A model generated the notes under the pieces. The model saw nothing but the letters and a program-made list of their open reading frames with translations. It did not search any database and was not told where the DNA came from. Of a stretch of 64,000 nucleotides of DNA, positions 46,494-58,160 are shown piece by piece; position 1 is the first letter of the stretch; each line of letters begins with the position of its first letter. A program made the translations under genes and the position numbers. Source of the DNA: Prostheceraeus crozeri (taxonomy: Eukaryota; Platyhelminthes; Polycladida; Euryleptidae); NCBI GenBank assembly GCA_907163375.1, contig CAJQUW010011508.1, positions 372,001 to 436,000 of the forward strand. The letters run 5' to 3'.

Positions 46494-47551
46494 GATACAT
46501 TTTACAGATACATGTACATCAAAATCAAATTGATTAATGATCCAATCTGGGACAGACATCGTGAAGATGTCGTGGCACAGGGATTTCAGTTATTTTGCAT
46601 TCAAATTCATAGCCATTTGTCGCTCAAGAGGCAGATCACCGACCATCCATCGCCCATCGACTTCGCGCCACCCTTCTGAGACGCACAATCGTCCATCGTG
46701 TATACAGTATTACGTTCAATATTCGATGTATCAGTCATTTTTCAGTTCTGACTTGCTGCTAAGTCCCGTCTGTCAATCGTTCTATTATTGACAACTAGAA
46801 GAATGTTATTTTTTGGAAAAGAAGCTAAGTCATGCTGTTGCATGTGCGGACCTAAATGTCAAATTATAAATGTTAGCAAAAATCACAGTGAAGCATTGTG
46901 TCGGACTTTATTGAGCGGTTGCATCGTCGATTGCTAGCCTCGCCAGCGGCACATGTCGCACAGAGTGGGCTTTCTTCCAAATAGTTAAAGAAGAATGTAG
47001 ATACCTGCTTTGTTTCCATATTGCAATGAGATGGCTGAAATGGCTGCAGTGACACTATTGTTATTAGCTTAATAACATCTTCACAATTCGCAACGTGTAA
47101 ATCCATTTTCTTCATAATATTACGGATCCTTCAAATGAAGAGTCATTGTTAAGCAATCGGATGTAATCATCACGTGAGTCATCGATCATTGCGGGCAGTC
47201 ATTCACACTTTTCCAAAATGTCTTATTTTCACTGCGAATGGGTTGAAAGCAAGCTTCTGACATGTCGCTGGCATTGTGTTGAGAGGAGATGCATTTTCAA
47301 GATGTGAAAATGCTCATTTAATATACCCTTCGTATATCCTATACTATGCAACACATCGGCGTCAAGTGAATTACAAACTTTTTACTTTTTTGATCCTTTT
47401 CTGAAACGTGTTACTGCTCTATAAAATACAGCAACTGATCAAAGCTTTTCAAAATATGGCGTCTCATATGCCTTCTCTTTAATTTTGTATTTCTCAGTTG
47501 GCATAATTCCTAACAGAGACTGAGTCATATGTGATTAGTTTTGACTATCGG

Positions 47552-47815
47552 AAGGACCCAGGTGCAAGAGATCTTTCGTTTTTTATTTTTCAAAATAATG
47601 CTATTCGACATATACATATATATATATATCGACCTATATAACACTATATATGTCGACATTGTTTGGCCAGCATCCACCAGCCATGATCACGATAAATTAG
47701 CAAATACCTAATCTTTTATTTTGTCGTGATCATGGCTGATGGACGCTAGCCAAAAACGTCAGACAGTATCATTTTGAAAAATTTAAAACGAAATATCTCT
47801 TGCACCTGGGTCCTT
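47552..47815. mobile_element. MITE with AAGGACCCAGGTGCAAGAGAT ends (copy 2)
   Basis: Same element in the second duplication copy, differing by a few bases in the inner hairpin. Confidence 0.75.
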
Positions 47816-48163
47816 AAGCTTATCAAAGCTCATCAGTTGGTATAGCTTGACTGGAGGAGAAAAGTGCTATTCTTTTTTAGTAAAAGCTTGAGGGAAGATG
47901 ACGAGCCCATGCACCAAAGGTGTCCCTAGGCAGAAGATCAAAGGAGAAGATGCAGAAAATTGAGGAAGGAAAGGTGGGAATGACAAATGAATATAACTAA
48001 ATAGCTAAGTAGTTGTGAAACAGCATAGTGAAAAGAGAGATACTGCATATAATTCACAGTCATGTAACTAAGTAGGCTAATGACACAAACACTGAAAATA
48101 AGGTGGTAAACAGATGCTGGGATATAAAATGTATAATAACTAAGTGAGAGCCAATAACTGTGC

Positions 48164-48301
48164 AGCTAGCGGCGGTGAAAATGGAGCTGCTAAAAGACAT
48201 TTGATGGAAAGAACCTTTCTGAACTCATACTGAGGATCACCTAAAAAAATAGAATCGGAGATGGGAAATGAATGCAACTGATTTCAAGGATTCGAACAAT
48301 T
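48164..48301. other. 138-bp segment unique to copy 2
   Basis: Lies between segments A and B in copy 2, where copy 1 has 3.6 kb. I did not find this sequence in copy 1 or elsewhere in the window. Confidence 0.75.
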
Positions 48302-51300
48302 TGATTTTAATATATATAGTAATATATGTAGTCATATATAGTAATTTCTTTCTTTCTACTGATTGACTTGTTTGTTCAATTTATAAAACTTCCTTGAAAT
48401 AGCTGCAGAACGATTGCATTTCTACGAAAAATAGAGCTCAGCGCTTATTTGAAGCGATCAAAGATACACCGCTATCATCTCACTTCTTATCAAATTATTT
48501 TGATTATTCCTTATTCATCATATTAGGCGAGTAAAATGAATAATTCGAAAACTATGTCATTTAAACTCGTCATTTGAGAATCAAAGTCCAACGAATTTTG
48601 ATCGCTTGTAACACGCTCGAATATCTGCTAGTGAAAGACACTCACTACACCCTTTGTCCTCTAAATATTGCAGAATTTGCACTATCAATTATTCTCAACG
48701 TACATGCTCCTACTCGGAAGCACATTAGTCGATATAACTCACTTCCGTTTAGCCGAACTCCATCTATCCCACTGTCATTCCTTCAATGCAGAGTGCTTGG
48801 CAACTTAATGTTTCAAAGTTGCATTAATTCGTCATACACGCATGAAGACTGATTTACAGAAAACTCCGACTTAATTTTCGTATTGCTTCCTGATTCACTC
48901 AGTACTAGAAAATCTGCAAGATATTTGCTTTCTCGCTTCGGCGTGGTCTTTCATAAAATTGACTGTATTCAGATTGTGTTGATATTGGAAAAACATGTGT
49001 GGAGTTGCTTTCAAATCTGCTTGATTATACTGAGCGGGTAAATAGTAATAAACTCGGCAATACCATTTCAAAAATTAGGAAAATGGATCAGATTTTTTCC
49101 CTTGCTAGAGGGATTAGCTGAATTGTAAGTTAAGCACTAAGAAATGGTCTATTTTAGTCGCAAATTGTGTCTTGTCACATTTAATCTATGGAAACTAAAA
49201 GTAAAAGGTTTGATATCTATTCCTTTAATACTTACACAACCTTTACAAAGGGTTTCAACTTCTAAATTGATTTTCAGGAATGTAAAATGTAATTGTGTGC
49301 AGCCATTCAGTTAACATAACGTCGAGTCAACAACTTGACCTAAGTTTAAAATGGAATATTCCTATCAGTCGGTCATCGCTAGCCAACATTTGCAACATAA
49401 CGGGCAATTTTCATCTCATGCAAAAACTCCGACCAAATTCCTCAATTTTATAGATTCAAATAGATATTCAGAAGAAATTAACCATGACGGCATGAATGTA
49501 ATGTACAAGTATCCTATTTCGATCGATAGGATGCACAAAATTATTACTTGGAGGACGATCATGCCGGGCCAGGACCTGAATATCCACAAGAAGCGTGCCC
49601 ATTCTGCCAAATTCTATGTCTTCTTATACAGTTATTGATGTCTTGAATTTTCTAATTAAATTAGGTTTATCGAAGTCCCTTTCTTTGATATGACAGAAAT
49701 ACGGGATATGAAAAAGTAGGGATATGAGGAATTTTTTAAATAAGCCGTAGCTATTTCCCAAAGTTTTGAAAATCAATCAATCATTCCACTCACGAATAAC
49801 ATGTCTCGAAACTGAATGAGAATTTTAGTTCACTTTGATAAATTCTTCGGATATTCTGACTCAAATATCAAGATAATGTATGATAAAGGAATATAATTCT
49901 GAAGACAAGTGTTTCAGTAGACAAGTGAGGTTGGATGTTTAGCAAAGGAATGTCTGTCAGGAATCTGTTGACAAAATATGATGAAATGGCAGATAAAGCA
50001 TGTCGCCAATGGGTGACCTAGGGTAACCGAAAGACATTCAGAACAGCGATGTTGCGCTTTCAGGTTTCTGCGCGGAAAGAGAGAAAATTGTTCATCTGCC
50101 GGGATTTTCTATCAGTTGAGCAATTTCATCGTTGGAGGAAGACTTATATGTAGGCCTGCGAGGAGGATAGATGATGATTTCATTTCAAAGATATTACGAA
50201 GCACTTCATTTTCCATGTTTATCGATGACGGCTTTAACAATTTTTCAGGCGTGGTGGGTAATTGTCATTATCTACGTGTGTGCTGTAGGTAAAAAAAAAC
50301 ATGTTCTGAACCTTAGTACATCATGAGGTAGAAGACGCTTCTACTCAATATCAGGTCGCGTGAAACTCAACTGTCTGTGAAAGCTAAGCTGACGTAATAC
50401 GAGTAATTATTTCATTGCTGATATTGTTGAAAAAAAGTACCGAATATATTAGAGGAGATGCTGCTTGCAGCATGAATGCAATTCGGAACATCTTGCCGTT
50501 TCTGAATGTGATCCCGGAATTGAAAATCTGTTGGGAGATGTTTTCAGCCATTAATGCGAGTTTTGAAGGCAGCATCAGCATGATTCATGAACACACAGGA
50601 GTTACATGTCATATCATTCGTCGCTGGCTTCAAATTCATGATGCTTTACTTGTCATACGAATACATGACAATTGTGGTTGTATTCATTAATCAACTTCCT
50701 TCGAACAGAAGGAAAGAAGACAGTGCAACTCACAAGCCTACACGTATTTCAAATCTTGAAACAAAGCTATCTTTTGGCGCACATGTGCTTTCTTGCTTTT
50801 GCCTTGAAACCATTGAAATATTTAATTTTTAAACACGACTTCAATGTACGAAGCCAGATATTTGCAAACTATTCATCGATCATCGAGTTGCTGACGAACG
50901 TCAATCGTCCTGATTAATTCCATGAAAAAATTTATCAAAGAAAAAATCTCGAATGATCATGGAACGAAAATTCGCATGAGAGAAAAATCAAAAAGAAAAT
51001 AATTCTGAAATTTCTCCAAAAAAAGTCTGTCAAAATTGAAATCAAATGCGCATATGGAAGTCCGTGAGAACATCAAGTCCCTTTCCGTCACGGCAACTAC
51101 TTATATGATGAAGTTTCCACTCCGTAGTGATGCTTTATTGAATGCCCAAGTCGCAGATTTGCAATAACGGACTACAGTGTTGTGGTCAGGTGTCGGGTAC
51201 TTTGCTAACAAATTACCCAAAAGTTCGTCTAGAGATGTCCCACACGAGTCATTCCTGAAATACCAGACATCTCCAGTCAGGAGTACTCAGTGAGGGAGCT

Positions 51301-51320
51301 CGGATTGAAGAAGTGTGGCA

Positions 51321-51560
51321 CTAATGGCGAATGTTTAAAGATGTAGATGATTCCTTTCTGTACAAGTAGTTAGCTACTCTCATGCTGGCAATCCTCACTA
51401 TCCCACACAGTAATGGCGATAGTGAAATACTCTTAAATGTGGTCAGGAAAAACAGAACTGACTTTCGATCTTCAATGTCAATTCCACCTTTAGAGTAATT
51501 ATTAATCAAGAAGTTTGGTGGGCGTGTGTCACTTGCTTGCGACATTTTAAAGAGGTGCAA
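51321..51560 (-). pseudogene. Possible piggyBac transposase fragment (copy 2)
   Basis: Same 79-codon frame as at 44313-44552, with an identical translation; see that entry. Confidence 0.35.
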
Positions 51561-53500
51561 AAGTACTACTTATAAATCATCGCAAAAATAGTCTGAAAAA
51601 ATAACAAAATATCGATTTCATTAAAATCATTCATGTGATGACACCTATTGTCCGTGTATACATAATGAGCTAAAAATTCTATTTAATAGGATTCACAGTT
51701 TTCATATTTGGACGAAAAGGCAAGCAAGTGATCACTCCTTCTTTCTACTGACCAAAACGACGTATAATTAAATGAAATGTACAAATGCCGAACGTTTCGG
51801 GAATTCTCCCCTCCTCAGTGGCGTTAACTAAATGGTCAAAGTTCACAAAATTGCTTTGAAAAAGAAACCTGTTAATTGCAAAAACCTCCTGTTGGCGACC
51901 ATCACCTATATTTAGTAGAATAACGCGGTGGCTTTTCTAAACTTAACGAGTCTAAACACTTCTTAGTGAATGAATGTTTTTTTTCGGATTCCCGAAAATA
52001 ATAATGCGATTAAATAGCAGAATATTAGTAGATTTTAGAATTTTTGTGTGTATCATTTTAATATATTTAGTTTCAACAAAGTATTCAGAATAATGTTGAT
52101 TTTTAAATATATGTGGTATAGTTTGCATACCGGATGATAATAGGCATATCCTGATTTTGTAGATGCGAATTTTGGCAGGTCCGTTACATCCACTGTATTT
52201 GCTTTCTGATACATTCGCATAGCACTTAGCACACACCTTTCGAGTCATGAGTTTGTTGAACCGAACAGGCCTACTTCTAAAGATCGATACAGATAACATG
52301 ATCCGACTCTGAATGAACTGTTAGTGATCAAATCGTTCTATGATCTCTCGAAATTTTACTAGTGTAATATAATAACGATCCAATCGGCAATCTCCTTCGA
52401 CACCGTTTCTGAGACTCACGATCAGAATATCATGCTTACAAATAACTGAAGAAGCAAGACGCAGAATCACATGCATCCCTCTTGTTTCCCAACCGATAAC
52501 TTCATTTTTGACAGTGACTTTTGATTTTTTTATTGTGAAATAGGCAATACCACGTCTGTTTGATAAGGGTACTACGTAAATCATTTTATTAAACTCAGCG
52601 CAGTTTGTAAAACTTTGTTCAGCAGAAGCATTTGAGCACCACCACCTGTTGTATTCTCTCTGTTATGAAGTTTGATTTTATTGATAGAATTCTTGATAGC
52701 AAGTGTGATCGACAACTGCTGATATCTGAAGTTACACTTGTTGATCATATCCGCCGCGCAATAAGGCTAGTCAATACTTTAAGCTTTGCTAATTGGTTCA
52801 TTTATGCATATTCTGACTCTGAATCGAAACACGCCTACTAACAAGTTTATATTATGCTCATCAATACAAAAATGTTGCCTGCATGTTGGGAAATATAGTT
52901 AATAAATCCCCTTTAAAATTTCACTCTTTGTATTTTAATCATTGATGTTATGGACATTATCACATTTAGGAAAGTAAATCACATAGTAATTGTGTCTCAC
53001 TAATTTGTATAAAATCATGATATGAAAAATATTGTCATAATTTCCAACTACCAAATCTCTTTAAACGTCAGTGAAGAGTACTTACACAGGCGTGCAATAT
53101 GTTGCTAATGCCGATGTTTGTTAGTTTGCATACGTAAACCATCAAATGTTTATTTCAGCCATTGTTTGTCAGCACATTTTTGACAATGATTTGTTTTCGT
53201 CACATGCCTCAGATGGAGATTACTAATTAGATTAAATTTAGGGCTAGCCATTCCGGAGTATTTCTCTCAATGCCGGCATTTCATTACAGAGTATTGTTGA
53301 AACCAGTATTAAAAACAAATAGCAACAAGCATGATAATTCATTCTCTAAATCTATTTGGAATGCCTACGTAGTCACTTGTCCTAAAACCCAATAGTCATT
53401 TACGTTTTGTTCAAACTCGTTGCACATAATTGGATCAAGCTTTACCACGGTAAATATAATGAGTAGGCACATACATGTAATATTCGAAAGTTCGATTAAA

Positions 53501-55099
53501 TAATATACGATCGCAGCATTCGTCGACATTCATGAACATTCAACACAGACATTCATTTTTTTAAACATTCGATGTGCGATTACATAACATACATGATAAT
53601 ATACTAATACGCGAACGGGAAAAGCATGCAATGCATGAAAACATCCGATAGTGCAGTTATAGTGTAAATTTCTATCAGTTCTCGCTTTCATCAGTTTTGT
53701 ACAGCAAAGAGATATGTTTCATAGCCTGTTCGACCGCTTTTGCCTTTTCCTTTCACGCCAAAGAAAGAAATAGCATTTGTGCTGAAGATTTTAATAGTGC
53801 ATTGACGCAATTGGTTGTTACAATATTGTAAATGGAGAATATTAAAGATAGGTTTTACTGTGCAGGTCTCTCCAAATTCTTGTTCAAAAAATATCATAAT
53901 GTCGGTATTTATGATATCTCAAAAACTGGTTCAGCATTCAGAAAATTCGACTATCTGTCGGTTGCTGCGATATTGATATTGCAACCACTCATTACATTGT
54001 GAGAGAATTTTTGCACTGGTTTCACTATCAATTTAGCAACAGAGTCTTCTATTGATTTGGAATGCAATCCGTAGAAAAAAGTTTTCTAAATCAGTACCAT
54101 ATTTTTATTTTTTGATCTTATTTCTATGATATTTACTTCAGTAGCCTAATTTCATCATAAATTTAACGCCTACTGCATTTCAAATTACAGCATTTATGAC
54201 ATACATATCATTACTATTACATACAGTCAGCTGCTTTTATTATATTTTTGTGATAGAGATAGCACGAAGGCTCATGAAAATTCTGATCATATGTATTTAG
54301 TTATTATTCATTTATTTGTGCAATGTGAAGCGCAATGACTTTCATTTTTTCTTAGATTTCTATCCGTATCCTCTACAATGAGATACAATGAGCTTTTTTA
54401 TGATCTACATTTTGATGAATTTGAAGTTGAGTTGCGATAATTTGCTGCAATGAGTTTCAACACTGACAAAAACTGCATTCAAGCTGTCTTTTTTATAAGA
54501 AACTTTCGTGGTGAAGGGAAATTTTCAAAGTCATATGGATTGCTGACTCTTCGTCAATTGGCAGAAACATCTGCACCAACCCATGTGGTACTACTAAGGT
54601 TATTATTTATGTCTAATGTATGTATATATATATATATATTTCACCCTTTCTTTCCACTTATCATTACTATAATCAATATGTGATGTGAAATTCTCTGGTA
54701 ATCCCATTTTGAATGATTTTTTCAAAGTTCTGGAGAATGCAAATACAAATAATGTATGACAAACTTGTCATGTTGATTCATGATTTGATTCCAAGCGGAA
54801 AGATATTCAATGGTTTTGTGAAATCTGTCATGGAACATTACCAGAATAGATGGACACACACTCGTAAGTTAGGAACCCATAATCTAAACTGACAACTTTA
54901 CAAACGTGCAGGATACTGGCGATCAATGAATACTGAGCAGCTGTAATTTATCACCATGCGTAGGGGATTCCGTTGTTTAAAATAACAATAGACTGAGCAC
55001 ACACCCCGTGAATGTTGTATGTCATACAAACAGAGTTAAGAACTGTGACATGAACTACTTGGCTGACTGGCATAATTTATCTCCATTTCCATCTTGCAG
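53501..55099. other. ATP7 intron 2, right end
   Basis: AT-rich with a short (TA)n run at about 54619-54637. No gene recognised. Ends with the acceptor TTTCCATCTTGCAG at 55099. Confidence 0.5.
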
Positions 55100-55267
55100 G
55101 CAATTGTTGATCGAATCGACGACATGGGATTCGAAGCTGAATTCGCTTCTCCGATTCGGAGTGATATTCAGGTTCCTGGGTCACAAGTGGAACACATGAT
55201 TGATATTTACGGCATGCATTGTCGATCTTGCGTGAAGAAGATAGAAGGACACTTCAAGGAGATAAAG
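55100..55267 (+). CDS. ATP7: Copper-transporting P-type ATPase, coding exon 3 (end of HMA3, first half of HMA4)
   Basis: A 168-nt exon in phase 0 on both sides, encoding residues 292-347. AIVDRIDDMGFEAEFAS completes HMA3 from exon 2 (KISAQ then AIVDRI). HMA4 begins at HMIDIYGMHCRSCVKKIE, with the metal loop GMHCRSC at about residues 329-335. His in place of Thr in this loop also marks the third domain of vertebrate ATP7A and ATP7B, as I recall, which suggests orthology of that domain. The acceptor is CATCTTGCAG and the donor GGTAATTAG begins at 55268. The rest of HMA4 should follow, but I could not find its exon before 64000. Confidence 0.9.
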
Positions 55268-55820
55268 GTAATTAGACATGAAAAAACGTTGGAGGAGAAG
55301 ATTGTCATTCATTATTAGGTTGTAGAAAAAAAAAGACTGAACTTATCGATGAAATAAATAAAAAAAGCAAGGGTACATTTAAAGGTGCTGAATGTGACTG
55401 TCGAGTGTCGACCTCTAGAGTTGTTGGATTCACAGTTCACAGAAAAACAGGGGTGTCCACCTATGTGTGGAATCAATCCTGAAGTTTCGGCTACGATAGA
55501 TGCCTTATTATCGTCTACATCTTCTCTTCTTATTCTGACTGCTGCTTTTTTTTACTTTAACTATTTACTGTCAATTGTCAATTTAATTCAAACTTGATGT
55601 ATTCTAAATTCATGTGATCTTAACCTGATAAGGGATAATTTTTAGACGAATTGCACTTTCATTGTAGATTCATTTTCATTGACTTTTTCGGTATAGTTGT
55701 AATGATGAGTCATAATTATATAAATAGCTAAGGTTATTCAATCACTTTGTATACAAACTGATTCGATGCGATAAAAAATCTAAAGAAGCGTGCGTCGAAT
55801 CACACAGTATATTTTTATAC
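55268..55820. other. ATP7 intron 3, start
   Basis: Begins with donor GTAATT. An open frame at 55385-55597 (+) is rich in Cys and Leu but is not HMA-like and matches nothing I recognise. Confidence 0.4.
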
Positions 55821-55824
55821 TATG

Positions 55825-56300
55825 TCAGAGGGATAAAGAAAGCTACAAAGCTACGTGTGGCACAAGCGTTGGTGTGACCCTTGTTAACGTTTGGATCCGA
55901 GACGTGGACTTTGACAGTGACCGACGTCAGAGCCATTCGTGCAGTCGAAGTGTGGGTCTATAGAAGAATGCTAGAAATCAATTGCCGGGACAGACGGACC
56001 AACGTCAGTGTGTTGCAAGTGCAACAAATGGGTACGCAGCTTCAGGTTTTGGAGATGGTGAAAAGAGGGAAGCTTTGGTATTCTTTAGGCATGCGTACAG
56101 ACGGAAAGAGCTGCTTAAAGATGTGATAGCAGGAATTCATCCGGGAAGACGAAGAAGAGGCAGGCCTCGCAGACAATATGATGATGACATCAAAGAATGG
56201 TCGAATACGACATTGGAAATGGCGGTGAAGAAGACGGAGAACCCTGACTTCCGCTGTTACGAGGACGGAGGACGGCTGGCTTCGCTCCAAAGATGCTGAA
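55825..56300 (+). mobile_element. LINE reverse transcriptase C-terminal remnant
   Basis: The + strand encodes LTFGSETWTLTVTDVRAIRA, EVWVYRRMLEINCRDRRTNV and SVLQVQQMG. After a frameshift near 56075 it continues RHAYRRKELLKDVIAG, GRRRRGRPRRQYDDDIKEW and a degenerate tail ending at 56297. This matches the LINE ending LYGSETWTL..., RRML.I.W.DR.TN..VL and GRR.RGR.R....DDI.EW. The 5' part is missing. Confidence 0.85.
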
Positions 56301-58070
56301 ATGGAAATGGAGTGGAACATAGTTTTGATTGATCTCTACTAAACCTATGTACAAGTAGTACAAATAACATGTAGACCTTGCGTAAAAGGTCGTGAATTAT
56401 ATTGGGGTAATCCAATCCAAAATGTCGCAACAATCCATCTTTTATATGATAACAAGTGGTGTTTTTCGAAAATATACTTACCTTGAGCAATGAACACGCT
56501 TGGTAATAGTGTGTTTAGCTATATCATTCATTCAGTGTTTTTTAGCTCAACAATCAATTTTGCCTCTCACCCGTTTCCATGATGTTCAAGATGCGATTTA
56601 TTTTTGCTTGAAAACAAGTCGAATTCTGATGTGGGAGGCCAATGAAACTCCTTAAAATAGTTAGATTTAGCATAGTTTTAGCATGTTTTCCTAAAACAAT
56701 CTACCTTTTAAGTTTTCTTAAGCATCCACATTCCTATCACTCAATGCGAACCAAACATCCTAATATTTGACAAAAAGTGTCACACAGAACAGACATCTCA
56801 CTAGGTGTTACACCTACAGAACATTACAGTGCGAGGAAATTTCGGGAAATGAAATCATTCGAAACAAATTGTCATAATCAATGAAATCAGTCTAGCCACA
56901 TTGTTCTGTACACCTAGCTTCATTCCAGCACTTTTGAAGAAAGGCTCAATAGTTGAACTCCGACTCTTCCCGACTGTTCAAGTATCTATTTGCCATTATA
57001 TGGTTTATATTGAAGCTGGGACATTCTCATAACGACGTCTAAATGTTTCATAATTTTAATAAACTTATATTTAATAAGACTTAAGGTTTGCCCTTAAGAG
57101 GACAGGTGGTGCGTTCCCACCGGCAGACATTAAACGTTCAAGGCGCGTCAAACTTTTGACTATCCTAGGACTACATTTTAGAGCCAAACTTGACGAGATC
57201 GGTGTGGAGGACCTTCCCACTAGTCCATTTTTCAATCAGCGCTTCTAAAGCGGGGCTGGACCTTACCCCTAATGGTCCTTTGACTTGTGATCCTCGACAA
57301 ATGCATGAATGCATGAAAGTCTTTAAGCACAAAGACTTGACGGATCTGATTGCGTGCCGGGCGGACCTTCCCGGGGGACCATAACATAGCGCTATACGGG
57401 CTGGACTTCACCCTTCAGTGTACGAGATCGTACAAGGCCGCTTAACAAGTGATCTCCTTGGTCAAAGTTTCAGGCTCGATTGATTAGGAACCTTATATAT
57501 AAATAGACACTTAGTAATCACCATGTCAACCCCATGGAGACCAGTAACTGACACAGTCCATTCATCACACTAGGGCAGTTAGCGATAAAAAAAACATAAC
57601 GTTAAAACAAATAAAACAATAGCTAGTCGTCAGCAGGTACGCGCCTGGTCGCGTTTCGGCCCCTTTACCTGAACGATCAAGCCCAGGCGGGCGGGGCCCC
57701 GCATAAACTTATATGCGGCTGGCATTCTAAAATCAATACAGTAATGATATGTGTAATAATAAGTAATACTGATAGTAATAGTAAAAACAAAAATAAAACA
57801 ACCACAAAAGACGGATACAACCAAAACAAACTAAAATATATGTGTGAAATACTGAAATGGTATAACCAATAAATATATATATATCTATATCTATATATAT
57901 GACATTTATGTGCTGAGATTCCATATCCTGACTTGAATAAATTAAATCAAAGTATCTTTCGTAATATAAGCTGAAACTCTAGCATCAGCACTTCTCTGTG
58001 GCATCTTGGATGATACTGAAATAGTCAGACTACATGTGGAACGGTGTGATGCTTAAAGTCCGTATGTCCC
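56301..58070. other. Unassigned; includes a GC-richer patch and a TA microsatellite
   Basis: 57080-57480 and 57640-57720 are richer in G+C and contain recurring GGACCTT / GTCCAGCCC-like words, perhaps an old repeat. A run of TA and TATC repeats is at about 57870-57901. No gene recognised. Confidence 0.4.
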
Positions 58071-58080
58071 ACTTCCATTG

Positions 58081-58150
58081 ACACCTTAGGGATTCGACCG
58101 TGCGATCAAAATATCACTAGACCAAGCATTTATCCATAGGGCCACGGCGA
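58081..58150 (-). repeat. tRNA-derived SINE head
   Basis: On the - strand GCCGTGGCCCTATGGATAAA (A-box part) and CACGGTCGAATCCC (B-box) are separated as in a tRNA, the usual layout of animal tRNA-SINE heads. The anticodon arm is not preserved. Confidence 0.55.
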
Positions 58151-58160
58151 CTACGCAGCA

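Larger units (their letters stand above)
46505..53500. repeat. Copy 2 of a large direct duplication (7.0 kb form)
   Basis: Follows copy 1 after 11 bp (46494-46504). Same A and B segments, but 138 bp (48164-48301) stands where copy 1 has 3.6 kb. GATACAT occurs both in the 11-bp spacer and at the start of the unit, a possible junction microhomology. Confidence 0.95.

Noticed and set aside
55385-55597. Open frame just after ATP7 exon 3 with CPPMC
   Set aside because: No HMA-like pattern and no acceptor at its start; not part of the metal-binding region.
57080-57480. Ribosomal RNA fragment because of local G+C richness
   Set aside because: No conserved rRNA block recognised.
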